Below, one piece after another: positions 47,301 to 57,072 of a DNA stretch of 64,000 nucleotides. The DNA comes from Schizochytrium sp. TIO01. Lineage: Eukaryota; Sar; Bigyra; Thraustochytrida; Thraustochytriidae. Position 1 is the first letter of the stretch; each line of letters begins with the position of its first letter. A program made the translations under genes and the position numbers. The stretch spans positions 1,019,501-1,083,500 of the forward strand of contig SMSO01000004.1 in the NCBI GenBank assembly GCA_004764695.1, read 5' to 3'. The notes under the pieces were generated by a model, which ran no database searches, had not been told where the DNA came from, and saw only the letters and a list, made by a program, of their open reading frames with translations.

Positions 47301-49577
47301 TCGTGTCCTCCGTCGCAGAGAGCGAGTTTCTTATTGTTTAGTCCACTATTTATGCAGCTTGATATTGCCTTCGGCTCTGCCCGATACAGATCGAGCTCCT
47401 TAGCGTTGAGTCTTCATGCTGGTTTGCTTGTTTGCTTTGGCTTCAAGTAGACCTCGTTTGACAATTGGCTTGGTTTTCTTTTTGTTTCATGTCGTCTTCG
47501 CAACTTCGTCTGTTTATTTTTTAATCAATTAAAAATTCATGATTCTTAATAACAGGAAATCATAAAAGCTTCTAAAGGATGGGACTGTGCGGGCTACATT
47601 TCTGTGGGGCGAAACGGACCGAGATACTGCAGTACCTGCTCATCGAGCGAGGCTAACTTATCAAATAGATTGATCGTTGGCAAGTGCTGGACGTTCTGGC
47701 TGAGAATTTATGCACTCATTGTGCTCGAGAAAATCGGCTGGTTCTTCTGCAATTGGTCGATACGTATTCCTTAAATCTTAAATGGTAGGTGTCGAGTATT
47801 CTGGGCTATGGTGTTGAATTGCACCCCTGTTCGACAGATTTGAAGCTTGATTTTACAACCCAAGATTGGAGTGCAGGCCTAGACAAAATCTATAAATGGC
47901 GATTCCATCTGCAAATAAAATTCATCGGCCCCTGTTTACACTTCAGAGCATGAGCTTTGCCGCCCTAGACCAAACTTTGAGTAAAAGTTCCTATCTTTGG
48001 AGCCTACTTGCTCAAAAGAAACGCTAAAACAAAATCAAACTCATCCCGTGGATCGTCCAATCACGATGGTCCCGACCCAATCGCGCTTCAGCCCTCAACC
48101 CTGAATATCTCAGCACGAGTATCTTTCGACAATCTGGCTCCACATTCAACTCCCTGATGCAAACCAAAGCTTGTCCAATTAAAAAAAAATAGCAAGCAAG
48201 CAATCAAATCTAATCAGCCCAAATCAACCCAAACCAAAACAAACCAAAGCAAAAACCAAAGCAAAAACCAAAGCAAACCAAAGCAAATCCGCAACATCCG
48301 TACCGATACAAAATAGCAAAGCAATCCCAAGCCCAAGCAATCATTCTGGCCCACTTTAACACTGCCTATTCCCATTCTTATACCTAAGTTATTAAGAGAT
48401 ACAAATCCAAACTACCTTTTGCCCTTTTTAACTTTTTTAATTAATTTGTTGATTATTAATTATTAATTAATTTAGTTAATAACAAAAAGAGGGCATGATA
48501 AGCCTATTGCTCCTAAACGTAGTTAGAAGATAAATAGAGACAAAAGTGATTCATAATCGCGGCAACTACGCCAGCGCTCTCGTCGCCTGACACCGGAGGC
48601 TCCGCTCGAGGGCTGGCCGCCGGCCTTGGCTTGGCCAGCCTGAGGGTCGAGGCCAACAAGAAAGGCACGGGTCTGTGTATCTGAAAGCGCGAAGGAATGA
48701 AGCAACGAACGAACCAGAATAATCAAAGAGAGAACGCGACTCACGAACTTCGGAGCATTTTGTTGTCTGTAAATAAATTGTTTTGATTGTCTACAGAAAA
48801 AAGAAAAGAAAAGAAAAAAAATTTAGTTTGCTGTTTGTTCAAGTTGGCAATGCATAAATAACTCAACTCGACTCGACTCAATGACGAAGTTGTCTGCTCG
48901 TAATCAGCGATGCGAAGGATGAACTTGGACTTGACATCCTCGCGCCCTGCTCCTGACATGGAGGATTCCCACGTGTCCGCAAGGAACTCGGTTTCTCTGC
49001 ACTTGGCGACAGGAATAGAAAGAAAAGAAGAAGAGAAAGAAAAGAAAAGAAAAGCAAACAATAGGAACTCGAGTTTTCAAGAGTACAATTTCTATGTAAT
49101 TGATTGGTAAGAGTGTGCTAGCAGGAACCTACTGCGATCTACGACTCCATTACTACGGCGGAGCACCATCTCATGATCAGGATACACAGCTAAGACTGCG
49201 CTCGCGGAGGGGATTAAATGGAGAGAGGAGCGATAGAAGCGACTCTGAGGGACCTTCAGTTCTTCTCTTCGTAGGAATGGCGATTTGGTTTGCAGAGCAG
49301 CAACTGATGAACTTCTCGACCCTTTTCTGGTCTTTGGTTGTTTGTAAACAAATAGATATCTGGTTAGAAGACAAATCATGAACCATAATTATTTGTTTTA
49401 CTTCTTTTATTTCATTGAAAGAGTGTTTGCTGTAACTAAAAGAAAAAGAGGAAAAGAAAACTTTGAAAACACTTGAAAGTAATAAAGTTCTTGAAACGAG
49501 GAAAAAGAGAATGAATCAAAGCTCGAATCGGCAGCGAATTCCGCGGAAAATTGAAGTCTTGGGGTTCGGGAGGCCGC
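44336..49577. other. Repeat-rich gene-poor region of 5.2 kb
   Basis: No recognised gene. It includes a long octanucleotide array (45597-45727), AAAGG/AAAAG purine runs (46825-46925), CCAAAGCAAA repeats (48225-48290) and an AAAAG run (48797-48820). One forward stretch at about 46015-46160 reads protein-like (NEIYKLKDCFEAMRLSAEEC) but has no start and no partner exon. Confidence 0.5.
45597..45727. repeat. (GAAATAAA)n octanucleotide array, about 16 copies
   Basis: A perfect run of GAAATAAA units over roughly 130 bases. It produces an artefactual Phe/Ile/Ser/Leu frame on the minus strand. Confidence 0.96.
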
Positions 49578-51014
49578 ATGGCGAGCTTCGCGGCGCGGTC
49601 GGCTGCCTTCGGGCGGATGCCGACACTGTGCTCCACCCCCTCGATATCTGCCTCGGCCCTTCGCGCTGAGGGCCGCGGTCCTGTTGCTGCCCTCAAGCAG
49701 CATCGCCAGCACACCTTCTCATCAGCAGCATGGAGGGCGCATTTTGGGACCATGACGCAGCAGCGGAGCGGCCGGAAGTCACAGGTCATCGAGACACTCT
49801 CGTCGGCTCGACGCGAAATGTCCAGTGTGTCCAAGTCAGCAGCCCCCCACGCCCCTGCTGCCTCAGCGGCCGCCGCTGCAGCCTCAGCGCCTGCGCTCGA
49901 CGCTGCCGACGGTGACGTTGAGAACCTCACGGAGGGCGAGTTGGAGAGCGGGAACAAGGACAACAAAACCCACGAGCAGACGGCAGAAAGCACCGCAGAA
50001 CAGGAGATTCCTCGGCAAAACGGTGTGCGCTCAGGGGTGGGACAAGAACAACAAAGCGCTGGGGAACGGGCGCACCGCTGGGAGCGAGACTTTGCAACTG
50101 GAGGTGCGGGGGAAGTTAGCGGTGTAGCGTCTGTGCAAGGCCTGCGGAAGCAACATGAGGACGCCTATGTGGCTGTGGATGATGGCGCATTGGGGATCCC
50201 TGGAGTGGGAGCATATGGCGTTTTCGATGGATTTGGCGGCAGCGAGGTCTCTTCAACCCTGAGCAAATCGGTTCTTGGCGAAGTGCAGGAGGCCATGCGT
50301 GAGTATGCCATCAATAAGGAAAACCCAAGTGGGAAGCATAACGCTGATTTACTTGCCCTCAGCATGCGGGATGCATTCCTGGCGCTCGACAAGAAAATCG
50401 TGGACACAGGTGTTGAAGCTGGATCAACTCTGGTGATGCTGCTTACCACACCAACACACTTGGTCATAGCGAACGTTGGAGACTCACGCCTCGTTCTAAG
50501 CTCCAAGGCCGGTAGGATGGTATTTGCCACAAAGGATCACAAACCAACTTCACCCAAGGAGTTTGACCGTATTGTAGCCTCCAAGGGTGGCTTTGTGGAG
50601 TATGGCCGGGTCAAAGGCATCCTGGCCGTAGCAAGGGCCTTTGGTGCCTGCGAATTCAAGGATGATCCCGACCGCCCTTCCACTGAGCAAGCTGTATCTC
50701 CCGAACCCGATCTTTTTGTTCTGGAGCGGGATCCGTCCCAGGATTGCTGCATCCTTGGCAGCGATGGCCTTTGGGATGTCTTTTCTGTGTCTGAGGCAGT
50801 CAACTATGTTTTGCCCGTGTTGAAGCCCGAGGTGTCTCTCATCTCCGAGAAGGAAGAACACGATGAGAAGTTTTGGGCTTGGTTTGCTGCAGATAATACA
50901 GTAGCCAGAACCTCCGATATCCGAGATCTGAACGATCTTGCGTACCACCTTTGTGTGGACAGTCTCAAGCGCGGAGCTACGGACAATGTCACGTCTTTGA
51001 TTATCAGGCTGTAA
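49578..51014 (+). CDS. PP2C-type (PPM) serine/threonine phosphatase with presequence-like N-terminus
   Basis: Preferred start is ATG 49578; the nine codons upstream begin with TTG. The protein has 478 residues. The first 60 are rich in Ala, Ser and Arg and nearly free of acidic residues (MASFAARSAAFGRMPTLCST), suggesting a mitochondrial or plastid-type targeting peptide. A low-complexity linker follows (about 60-170). The PPM core runs from about 180 to 478 with SVQGLRKQHEDAY (E194, D195), GVFDGFGGSEVSS (D217, G218), GSTLVMLLTT, ANVGDSRLVL, KDHKPTSPKEFDRI, LAVARAFGA, ILGSDGLWDVFSV (D396) and GATDNVTSL (D469). All metal-binding acidic residues are present. The usual FDGHGG motif has Phe instead of His. 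The substrate is unknown. Confidence 0.9.
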   Translation: MASFAARSAAFGRMPTLCSTPSISASALRAEGRGPVAALKQHRQHTFSSAAWRAHFGTMTQQRSGRKSQVIETLSSARREMSSVSKSAAPHAPAASAAAAAASAPALDAADGDVENLTEGELESGNKDNKTHEQTAESTAEQEIPRQNGVRSGVGQEQQSAGERAHRWERDFATGGAGEVSGVASVQGLRKQHEDAYVAVDDGALGIPGVGAYGVFDGFGGSEVSSTLSKSVLGEVQEAMREYAINKENPSGKHNADLLALSMRDAFLALDKKIVDTGVEAGSTLVMLLTTPTHLVIANVGDSRLVLSSKAGRMVFATKDHKPTSPKEFDRIVASKGGFVEYGRVKGILAVARAFGACEFKDDPDRPSTEQAVSPEPDLFVLERDPSQDCCILGSDGLWDVFSVSEAVNYVLPVLKPEVSLISEKEEHDEKFWAWFAADNTVARTSDIRDLNDLAYHLCVDSLKRGATDNVTSLIIRL

Positions 51015-51708
51015 AACTAGGTATTAAAGAAGAAGAAAAACGTAAACATATAAATAATCTGATTGGTAAAGAGTTTAAGCTGACTAGCCTCTGGTTCAAG
51101 CAAATTATGCTTTGATTTAATGGGGAAATTACAAAACTCGAAGATTTAGCATTCATTGACCTAGGTACCGGGAATTTTATTGTATCTATTCTTGTGAAGC
51201 TTGTGTAGAAATCCAAGAAGCAACAGATATCATTTTATTTTGACAATAAATAAGAGTTTGTGTACCATCGGAGCATAACTTTTAAAAGTGCACCGTGGTT
51301 TCCATGTAAATAGAGTCTCTTAGGTAGAAGTCGAGTTTAGAGCGAAGAAAATGGGTAGTTATAAAATCCAAGGCTATTTCAACACCAACAACAGAAACAG
51401 AAGCGGTCAAAGTTCACATAAACCGATTTTAAAAGAGGAAAATCCAAACTTGGGTTTCACTTTCGATGTTGATGTATGTTATCAAATTTCCTTTTTTGAT
51501 TATTTTGTTTATTTAAAAAAAAAAAATACTTTTGCTTTGAAAACTTCAATGAAGAGCACCTCCTCACATTTATTTGTGGGTTTAAGAAGCGCAACTGATA
51601 TCTTCGATTGCCTCTCCTATAACTACTGGTATCTTTAACAAAAATCAGAAAACGTTGTAAAGAAGATATATCAAGTACGAGTAACTATAAGTAGGTAAGT
51701 TGATATGT
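51015..51708. other. Convergent intergenic region
   Basis: AT-rich 3' spacer between the phosphatase (+) and the vacuolar receptor (-). Only a short unsupported open frame (51351-51638) is present. Confidence 0.45.
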
Positions 51709-53418
51709 TTAAATTACACCAACGGTGTCATCAGTCGGAGCACGAGAAAATCCATTGGAGTTGTGGCCCGAGAATGAGTTCAACTCTTCGAGAGGCATGT
51801 ATTCGGAGAGAATATCACGAACCTCTTCCTGCATCTGGCGACGTTGACGCTTATGATATACGAAGGCGCCGGCACCAACAGTTCCGACACACATTAGGAC
51901 AATAAGGAAGATTTTGCCTCCAGACATTCCAGTGCTCTGCTCCTCGACTGACTTCTTCACTTCCTCAACAGTGTCGCGAGTACGGTTGCGGCACGTGATC
52001 GCATCCTTAAGACACTCACCAGTCTCAACACAGTAGTAGGTTTGGTCGGTGCCCGCCTGAGTTGCACACTTCGCAGAAACGCAATGACGGAAAGTCTCAG
52101 AGTCAACAACGTCTAGCGCACACGAGCAAATTCCAGGGCGGTTTGCAGTATCGAAAGATTGGCACAAAAGCCAAGTGATAAAACGTGGAGTGTGGCTGAA
52201 GTCCTCGCGAACGCCATTGATGGCAAGCTGAGTTGTGAAGATCGCCTCATCCTTCATTTGTTGGGCATCCTTTTGCACCAAACTCTCCCACTGGCTTGGG
52301 TTGTTTACGCAGGCCGTAACCTTGGTCTCGTCAAATCCAGTGACCGCCTTTGCTGCAGTTTTACTACACTCTTCCATGGTTTGCGATGACGCTAGGTCCT
52401 CGTAGGAACAACCCATGGCCTCGAACTGGGTCATGAAGTTCCACCAAATGGAGGCTGAAGAATGAACCTTAAAGATGCACTTCTGGCGAATGTTTTCTGC
52501 AACAATCTCCGCGCCGTTCATTGCGCGAGAACGCATGTTAACAGGGATCGAGCAATAACCCTTGTCAGTAGAATACTTGCACAAATCAGGGCACATCCCG
52601 CCTTCGCAGCCAAACGAGGTGTCAGCAAAAAAGAGGTAACGAGGGTTAAACTCGTATTTGGCGGAGTCAAACTTGCGGAAGGCTTCATCGACAATACCAA
52701 CAGTCGAGAGTTGTTCAACAAGGCTATCGGCCGTCTGCCATACCTCCCATGAAACCTTGTTCAAAGCAGGCACATTCAGTTCCATATTCATGATAACCTT
52801 TGAGCCTGAGGCACAGGAGTTGCTAGAGAGAATACCCAAGTCATCAGCACCAGCAGATTGGGCCAGACAGTCCTTCAAGAGCTGACCATCATACTTGGGA
52901 ATGAGAAATGCTGGGATTGTAATGTCGTCCCCACTGTTATCGTATGCCATGTACGGCAGTACATCACTGTAATAGGATGACGAGCACAAGGAGGTTTTAG
53001 CGTTGGCCAATCCTGCACGGGAGGACAAGCACTCGTTGTTGACAACAATCAAGCCGTTAGCGCCCTTGCTCTGGGCAATTCGAGCCTTTGTTGTAAAAGT
53101 GCAATCACCACGATCAACCATGAAAATGCGATTTACACCCTGATCCTTCGGCGCAGTCACCTGGTAGCTATCACTGCAGCCATCAGTGTCTCCACTAGTT
53201 ACATACTCGATTTCTCCGATGATGTTCTGTTTGCTAGGCGTGCCAAACATAGCGTCCTTGTGGTAAATACTATCGCCGCTGTTCAATTGCTGTAGCGCCG
53301 TTTTGAGCTTTGCGGGGCTCACCACCTTGAGATTTGTTGACGAGGTGCTGTCATCAGTCTGGCCATATACGAGCTGCACGCAGGCCACTACCAGCACCGT
53401 AAGAATCCCCAGCCGCAT
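51709..53418 (-). CDS. Vacuolar sorting receptor (BP-80/VSR-like)
   Basis: Preferred start is ATG 53418; the longer frame begins with GTG. The protein has 569 residues and the full VSR layout. The N-terminus is a signal peptide (MRLGILTVLVVACVQLVYG). A protease-associated domain lies at about 50-175, with IFMVDRGDCTFTTKARIAQ and KGANGLIVVNNE. The central luminal domain has paired cysteines and IWWNFMTQFEAMGCSYED, which resembles the WWDYVTDF region of plant VSRs. A Cys-rich segment follows (about 425-480). One transmembrane helix is at about 502-520, and the cytosolic tail carries YMPL at about 540-543, the adaptor-binding signal of plant VSRs. These receptors carry soluble hydrolases to the lytic vacuole. 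It points away from the phosphatase gene. Confidence 0.9.
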   Translation of the reverse strand: MRLGILTVLVVACVQLVYGQTDDSTSSTNLKVVSPAKLKTALQQLNSGDSIYHKDAMFGTPSKQNIIGEIEYVTSGDTDGCSDSYQVTAPKDQGVNRIFMVDRGDCTFTTKARIAQSKGANGLIVVNNECLSSRAGLANAKTSLCSSSYYSDVLPYMAYDNSGDDITIPAFLIPKYDGQLLKDCLAQSAGADDLGILSSNSCASGSKVIMNMELNVPALNKVSWEVWQTADSLVEQLSTVGIVDEAFRKFDSAKYEFNPRYLFFADTSFGCEGGMCPDLCKYSTDKGYCSIPVNMRSRAMNGAEIVAENIRQKCIFKVHSSASIWWNFMTQFEAMGCSYEDLASSQTMEECSKTAAKAVTGFDETKVTACVNNPSQWESLVQKDAQQMKDEAIFTTQLAINGVREDFSHTPRFITWLLCQSFDTANRPGICSCALDVVDSETFRHCVSAKCATQAGTDQTYYCVETGECLKDAITCRNRTRDTVEEVKKSVEEQSTGMSGGKIFLIVLMCVGTVGAGAFVYHKRQRRQMQEEVRDILSEYMPLEELNSFSGHNSNGFSRAPTDDTVGVI

Positions 53419-55587
53419 TTTCTTTGCTTGCGTTCTCAACACGTCTCACGATGCCCTTTCTCCAAACGTATTTTGCTTCAGGTACGGATAAACGAGATTT
53501 ATCTACGCAGATAGATAGGTAGATAGATAGATACAGACAGATAGATACCTAGCCTCCAGGTCACCCGTCAGAGCAGGCGCCAGACAGCTCCTCCAGTCTG
53601 CTCCACAGGCTCCAGCCAATCTGGCTTCCACCCGAGCTCACCACAGCAGTCGCCTGCGAAGTCCCTCGCGTAGGCTTGCCTCGCGACCTTCGACACCGCG
53701 AGCTTCCTCCGCAGTCCCGATTTGATTTTGGGCTTTGCTTTCGTCTTTCAAAAGTCTTTTGTCTCTTGTCTTTTGTCTTTCTTTCTTTCTTTCTTTCTTT
53801 CTATTTCTTAGAGCTTCCTCCTTCCTACTATTTACCCTATCCACGCCAATAGGAGGTCTGTGTTTCAAACCGTGCAAACGACACGGTACCAGGAATCGGG
53901 ACCAAGGCAACGGCCGCGTTCGGTCAGGTCGGAGAGTCGGGCGTCACCTTTCCAGCTCGCGTTGGACGCAACGGGGGCAGAGGCCGATGCTAAAGCGCTC
54001 GCAGGGCGTGCCAGCCACCTGCGGCTTGGTCCCTGAAGCCTCTAGAGCTGCTTTGGCCCGAGTGAGGGCCGGCTTGGAGCTGGATCGGGGGCAAAGCTTC
54101 GCTCCTTTTGAGAGAGTTCCGCGATTGCCCAGAAATCCGGCGATTTCGGGAAGATAAACTGAGTATAAGCATGTTTATCCGAAATAGGTATGGTCCCATG
54201 GTGACGGAGGGTCGGGTAAATTAGAGGCACCTAATTTTGGGGCAAAGGTGGGTGGATATCCCTCTTTAAATAGTTCCAGGAATTCCAGGAGAGCCAGGAG
54301 TTCTGGCCCCGAGGTGGGAAAAGAGCTTGAAAGGCACAACGGAGTTTGATTGGGATTTTCATATAACGGCACTTCCATGGTGAATACTATGTTGTTAAAT
54401 TGGACCCGGAAACTGCATTGCTGGCTTCCTGGAAATCAAAACCCACAAACACAATCGTGAAGGAGTGCACGTGTAAACGTGCGCAGGACTGAGGGAATGG
54501 CGATCTGAAAGGCCTATTGCAAATAGCTACCTAAATATGACATAACCGAATGAACTGGGCTATTGTGGTGTGGTGGCCTTGCTCCATGAGAGTTTCCTGT
54601 ACGTAGGACACTAATGACATCTGCTTCGCAACGATAGATTGGATAATTGACCTAGGTTTGGTTGCTTAGTCGAGCGCGATGTCGTGAGCTACGAAGGAAG
54701 AGGATTCATGTTGGGATTATATGAAGAGACACTGCTTCTTTGCATTTCATTTTTAAATTGAAAGTGAATGGTACCTAGGCATTGTGTTGCATTCATCGCA
54801 AACTTCATACGATGTTGCTTGTGATCGTAGTTAAGCCAACTCCATATTATTGAAGAGGTTGCGTAAAACAAAACGTTTCTTGCACATTTTCTTGCAAAAA
54901 TTAAAGGAAACCAGATATGGTCATCATACATGTCCACACGAAGAAGTACTTGCCATGAGAGACTGACTATCTGCCAGATAGGCCGCATAAATTGAAGAAG
55001 CCGTACATTTAACTAGCTATCTTGTACATAGATTCTGGCTTTTTGTTAGACTAATCATCGAACCTAGGTATGTGCTTATATCAGTCCTTTTAGTTCTGCT
55101 CGATTCATTCTTCGAAAGAACAATTAAGCCACTATGACACAATTATCTCGCTTACTGTATTTTACATCACGTACAACTTTTTATTTGGACTGTCAACATA
55201 CAATAAGATCCATAGCTGTCCAATTTGTGATGGAAATTGACACTTTTTTTTTTGCCTCGACTTGGTTCTGTATGCATTGATCACTCGAATATACTGAATG
55301 CAAATGTTACGCATCCTGGGATTTAGAGTGAACTTTTGTTTGGAGAAAGGAGGTTACATATGGTCATCGTTCATGTGCACATCGTTAGAATCTCGTTCGC
55401 AAGGTCTGCTACTATGGTAAACATTAATTTGCCTCCACTTTCTATGGTATTTCTGCACCCTCTAGCGTCGTCACACACCATACCAGGGTTTCCCTCATTT
55501 GTTTCTATGACTTAATAACTCTTTCTGTTGGCTTCACAGGACTTGATCTTTTAATTTGAATTTAAATTGTTATTATGCGCGTTATCA
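53419..55587. other. Intergenic region upstream of the vacuolar receptor
   Basis: It starts with GATA/GACA repeats (53509-53548) within about 130 bases of the receptor ATG, then a short TTTC run (53778-53802). The rest is AT-rich with no supported gene. Two copies of a short phrase (ATATGGTCATCRT followed by CATGT) occur at about 54915 and 55359. Confidence 0.5.
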
Positions 55588-57072
55588 CTAAGCAGCTTTG
55601 CGGTGCACTTCCGCGCCATACATTTTCCTTCCTGTTTCAGAGAAGACATATAGTCCACCACGAGGCCCACGAAATACTGGTCTATCTTTCTTATCCCAAC
55701 CAACCTGCATGTTACGACCATCGGACTTTACTAGGGCTATGCGGCCTAGAGATAGTCTCTTGATACTATTTCGGAGCTTTGTAAATACTGACCCACTTGA
55801 AGTAGCATTCTCTGAAAACTCATCTGACTCATGTGACTCATCCGAATCACTCGTATCACTCGTATCACTCGTATCACTCGTATCACTCGTATCACTCGAA
55901 TCACTCGAATCATCTGAACCTCTCGACTCATCCGATTCATTTAATTCATCTGAATCACTGAACTCATTCGAACCATTCGAATCACTCGTATCACTCGTAT
56001 CACTTGTATCACTTGTATCACTTGTATCACTTGTATCACTTGTATCACTTGTATCACTCGTATCACTTGTATCACTCGAATCACTCGAAACACTCGAATC
56101 ATCTGAACTTCTCGACTCATCCGATTCATTTAATTCATCTAAATCACTCAAATCACTCGAATCACTTGAATTGTCCGAATTACTCGATTCATCCGATTCG
56201 TGCAACTCATCTGGATCACCCGACTCATTCGAATCACTCAAACCATCTGACGACTTATCCAAATCAGCTGATGGCTCTGACTTGTGCGATAAATGATCAC
56301 CTAACGAAGGCTTAAGACTGCCATCCTTTTTACGTTTGGATTTCCCAGAGGATTTTGTTCTCTTTGAATGATTTTCTGTTTTCTTCTTCAATGGAAGGAA
56401 AAGGTTTTGTAGACTAATCAGATGATCGTTGATATCAGTACCAATCTTTTCGAAACGCTCAACAAAGGTTTCAGAGGTGATATAATCATCCTGCATTCGA
56501 GCTTTGTTCTGCATTGAGCCTTGCACTTCAAGGAAATCCGAGAGCCCAGTCATTATTGACGCAACAAGTTCTTCAGCACGATACTCTTGTTCGTGCTCCC
56601 CAGGTGAAGGCTTCGACTTATGGTTCTTGTCGAGAAGTTTGAAAGAGCGCCTTGCCTTCTTAATGGCAGGGCGGATAGATTCCGCAAGCTCTTTTCCTCG
56701 ACTAAAGTTCAATTCCTGTTGTTTGTTGTTGAAATACGCGAAGGTTGTCTTCAATATCGTAAAAAGGTCCTTGCATCTTATCGTTCCATGCTCAGAACAG
56801 CATATCCACTTCGCAATAGCGTTGATCCCAATGATCACTGAGCTTACAGCTACGTTATTTTTAGTCAGACGCGTAATTACGTTGACCACTTCCGCGCTAC
56901 TACTGACATCAGTCATAAAACTGCCTGTTTCCGCATACGCCTTGCCGTTTCTGACCAGGCGATCAACTACACATTCTGCAGTAACACCTTTCACCTCGCC
57001 CTCAGCTCTGGGATACTTCGACAGACTCGCTTTAGCGCTCTTTCGAGCGTCACTAGAGGATCTGTTTTGCAT
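55588..57072 (-). CDS. Ser/Asp-repeat protein with C-terminal PBCV-type basic adaptor-like domain
   Basis: A single-exon frame of 494 residues from ATG 57072. Residues 1-230 form a globular, mostly helical region of no family known to me (for example NAIAKWICCSEHGTIRCKD, then LFTILKTTFAYFNNKQQEL). A Lys/Ser-rich basic stretch follows (about 230-260). Residues 265-440 are almost wholly Ser, Asp, Glu, Thr and Asn, with tandem SDT runs encoded by a nine-base repeat. The C-terminus is basic and contains VGWDKKDRPVFRGPRGGLYV followed by FSETGRKMY (about 454-485). This pattern, GPRGG then aromatic residues then GxKxY, is what I know from the short basic adaptor domain found in chlorovirus and other large DNA virus proteins. 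Origin from such a virus is inferred. The acidic repeat could bind a basic partner or calcium; no enzymatic domain is seen. Confidence 0.72.
   Translation of the reverse strand: MQNRSSSDARKSAKASLSKYPRAEGEVKGVTAECVVDRLVRNGKAYAETGSFMTDVSSSAEVVNVITRLTKNNVAVSSVIIGINAIAKWICCSEHGTIRCKDLFTILKTTFAYFNNKQQELNFSRGKELAESIRPAIKKARRSFKLLDKNHKSKPSPGEHEQEYRAEELVASIMTGLSDFLEVQGSMQNKARMQDDYITSETFVERFEKIGTDINDHLISLQNLFLPLKKKTENHSKRTKSSGKSKRKKDGSLKPSLGDHLSHKSEPSADLDKSSDGLSDSNESGDPDELHESDESSNSDNSSDSSDLSDLDELNESDESRSSDDSSVSSDSSDTSDTSDTSDTSDTSDTSDTSDTSDTSDTSDSNGSNEFSDSDELNESDESRGSDDSSDSSDTSDTSDTSDTSDTSDSDESHESDEFSENATSSGSVFTKLRNSIKRLSLGRIALVKSDGRNMQVGWDKKDRPVFRGPRGGLYVFSETGRKMYGAEVHRKAA
55835..56095. repeat. Nine-base (CACTCGTAT)n coding repeat, two arrays
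   Basis: Runs of TCACTCGTA/TCACTTGTA at about 55845-55905 and 55978-56090 encode Ser-Asp-Thr on the minus strand. The arrays are separated by a unique block, and a near-identical copy of that block lies after the second array (compare 55909-55960 with 56096-56150). The region therefore arose by both small-unit slippage and a larger duplication. Confidence 0.92.

Noticed and set aside
55598-56296. 232-codon plus-strand open frame opposite the Ser/Asp-repeat gene
   Set aside because: It is the antisense shadow of the nine-base coding repeat (reading Val-Ser-Leu). The minus-strand frame is longer, has a proper ATG and a non-repetitive N-terminal half.
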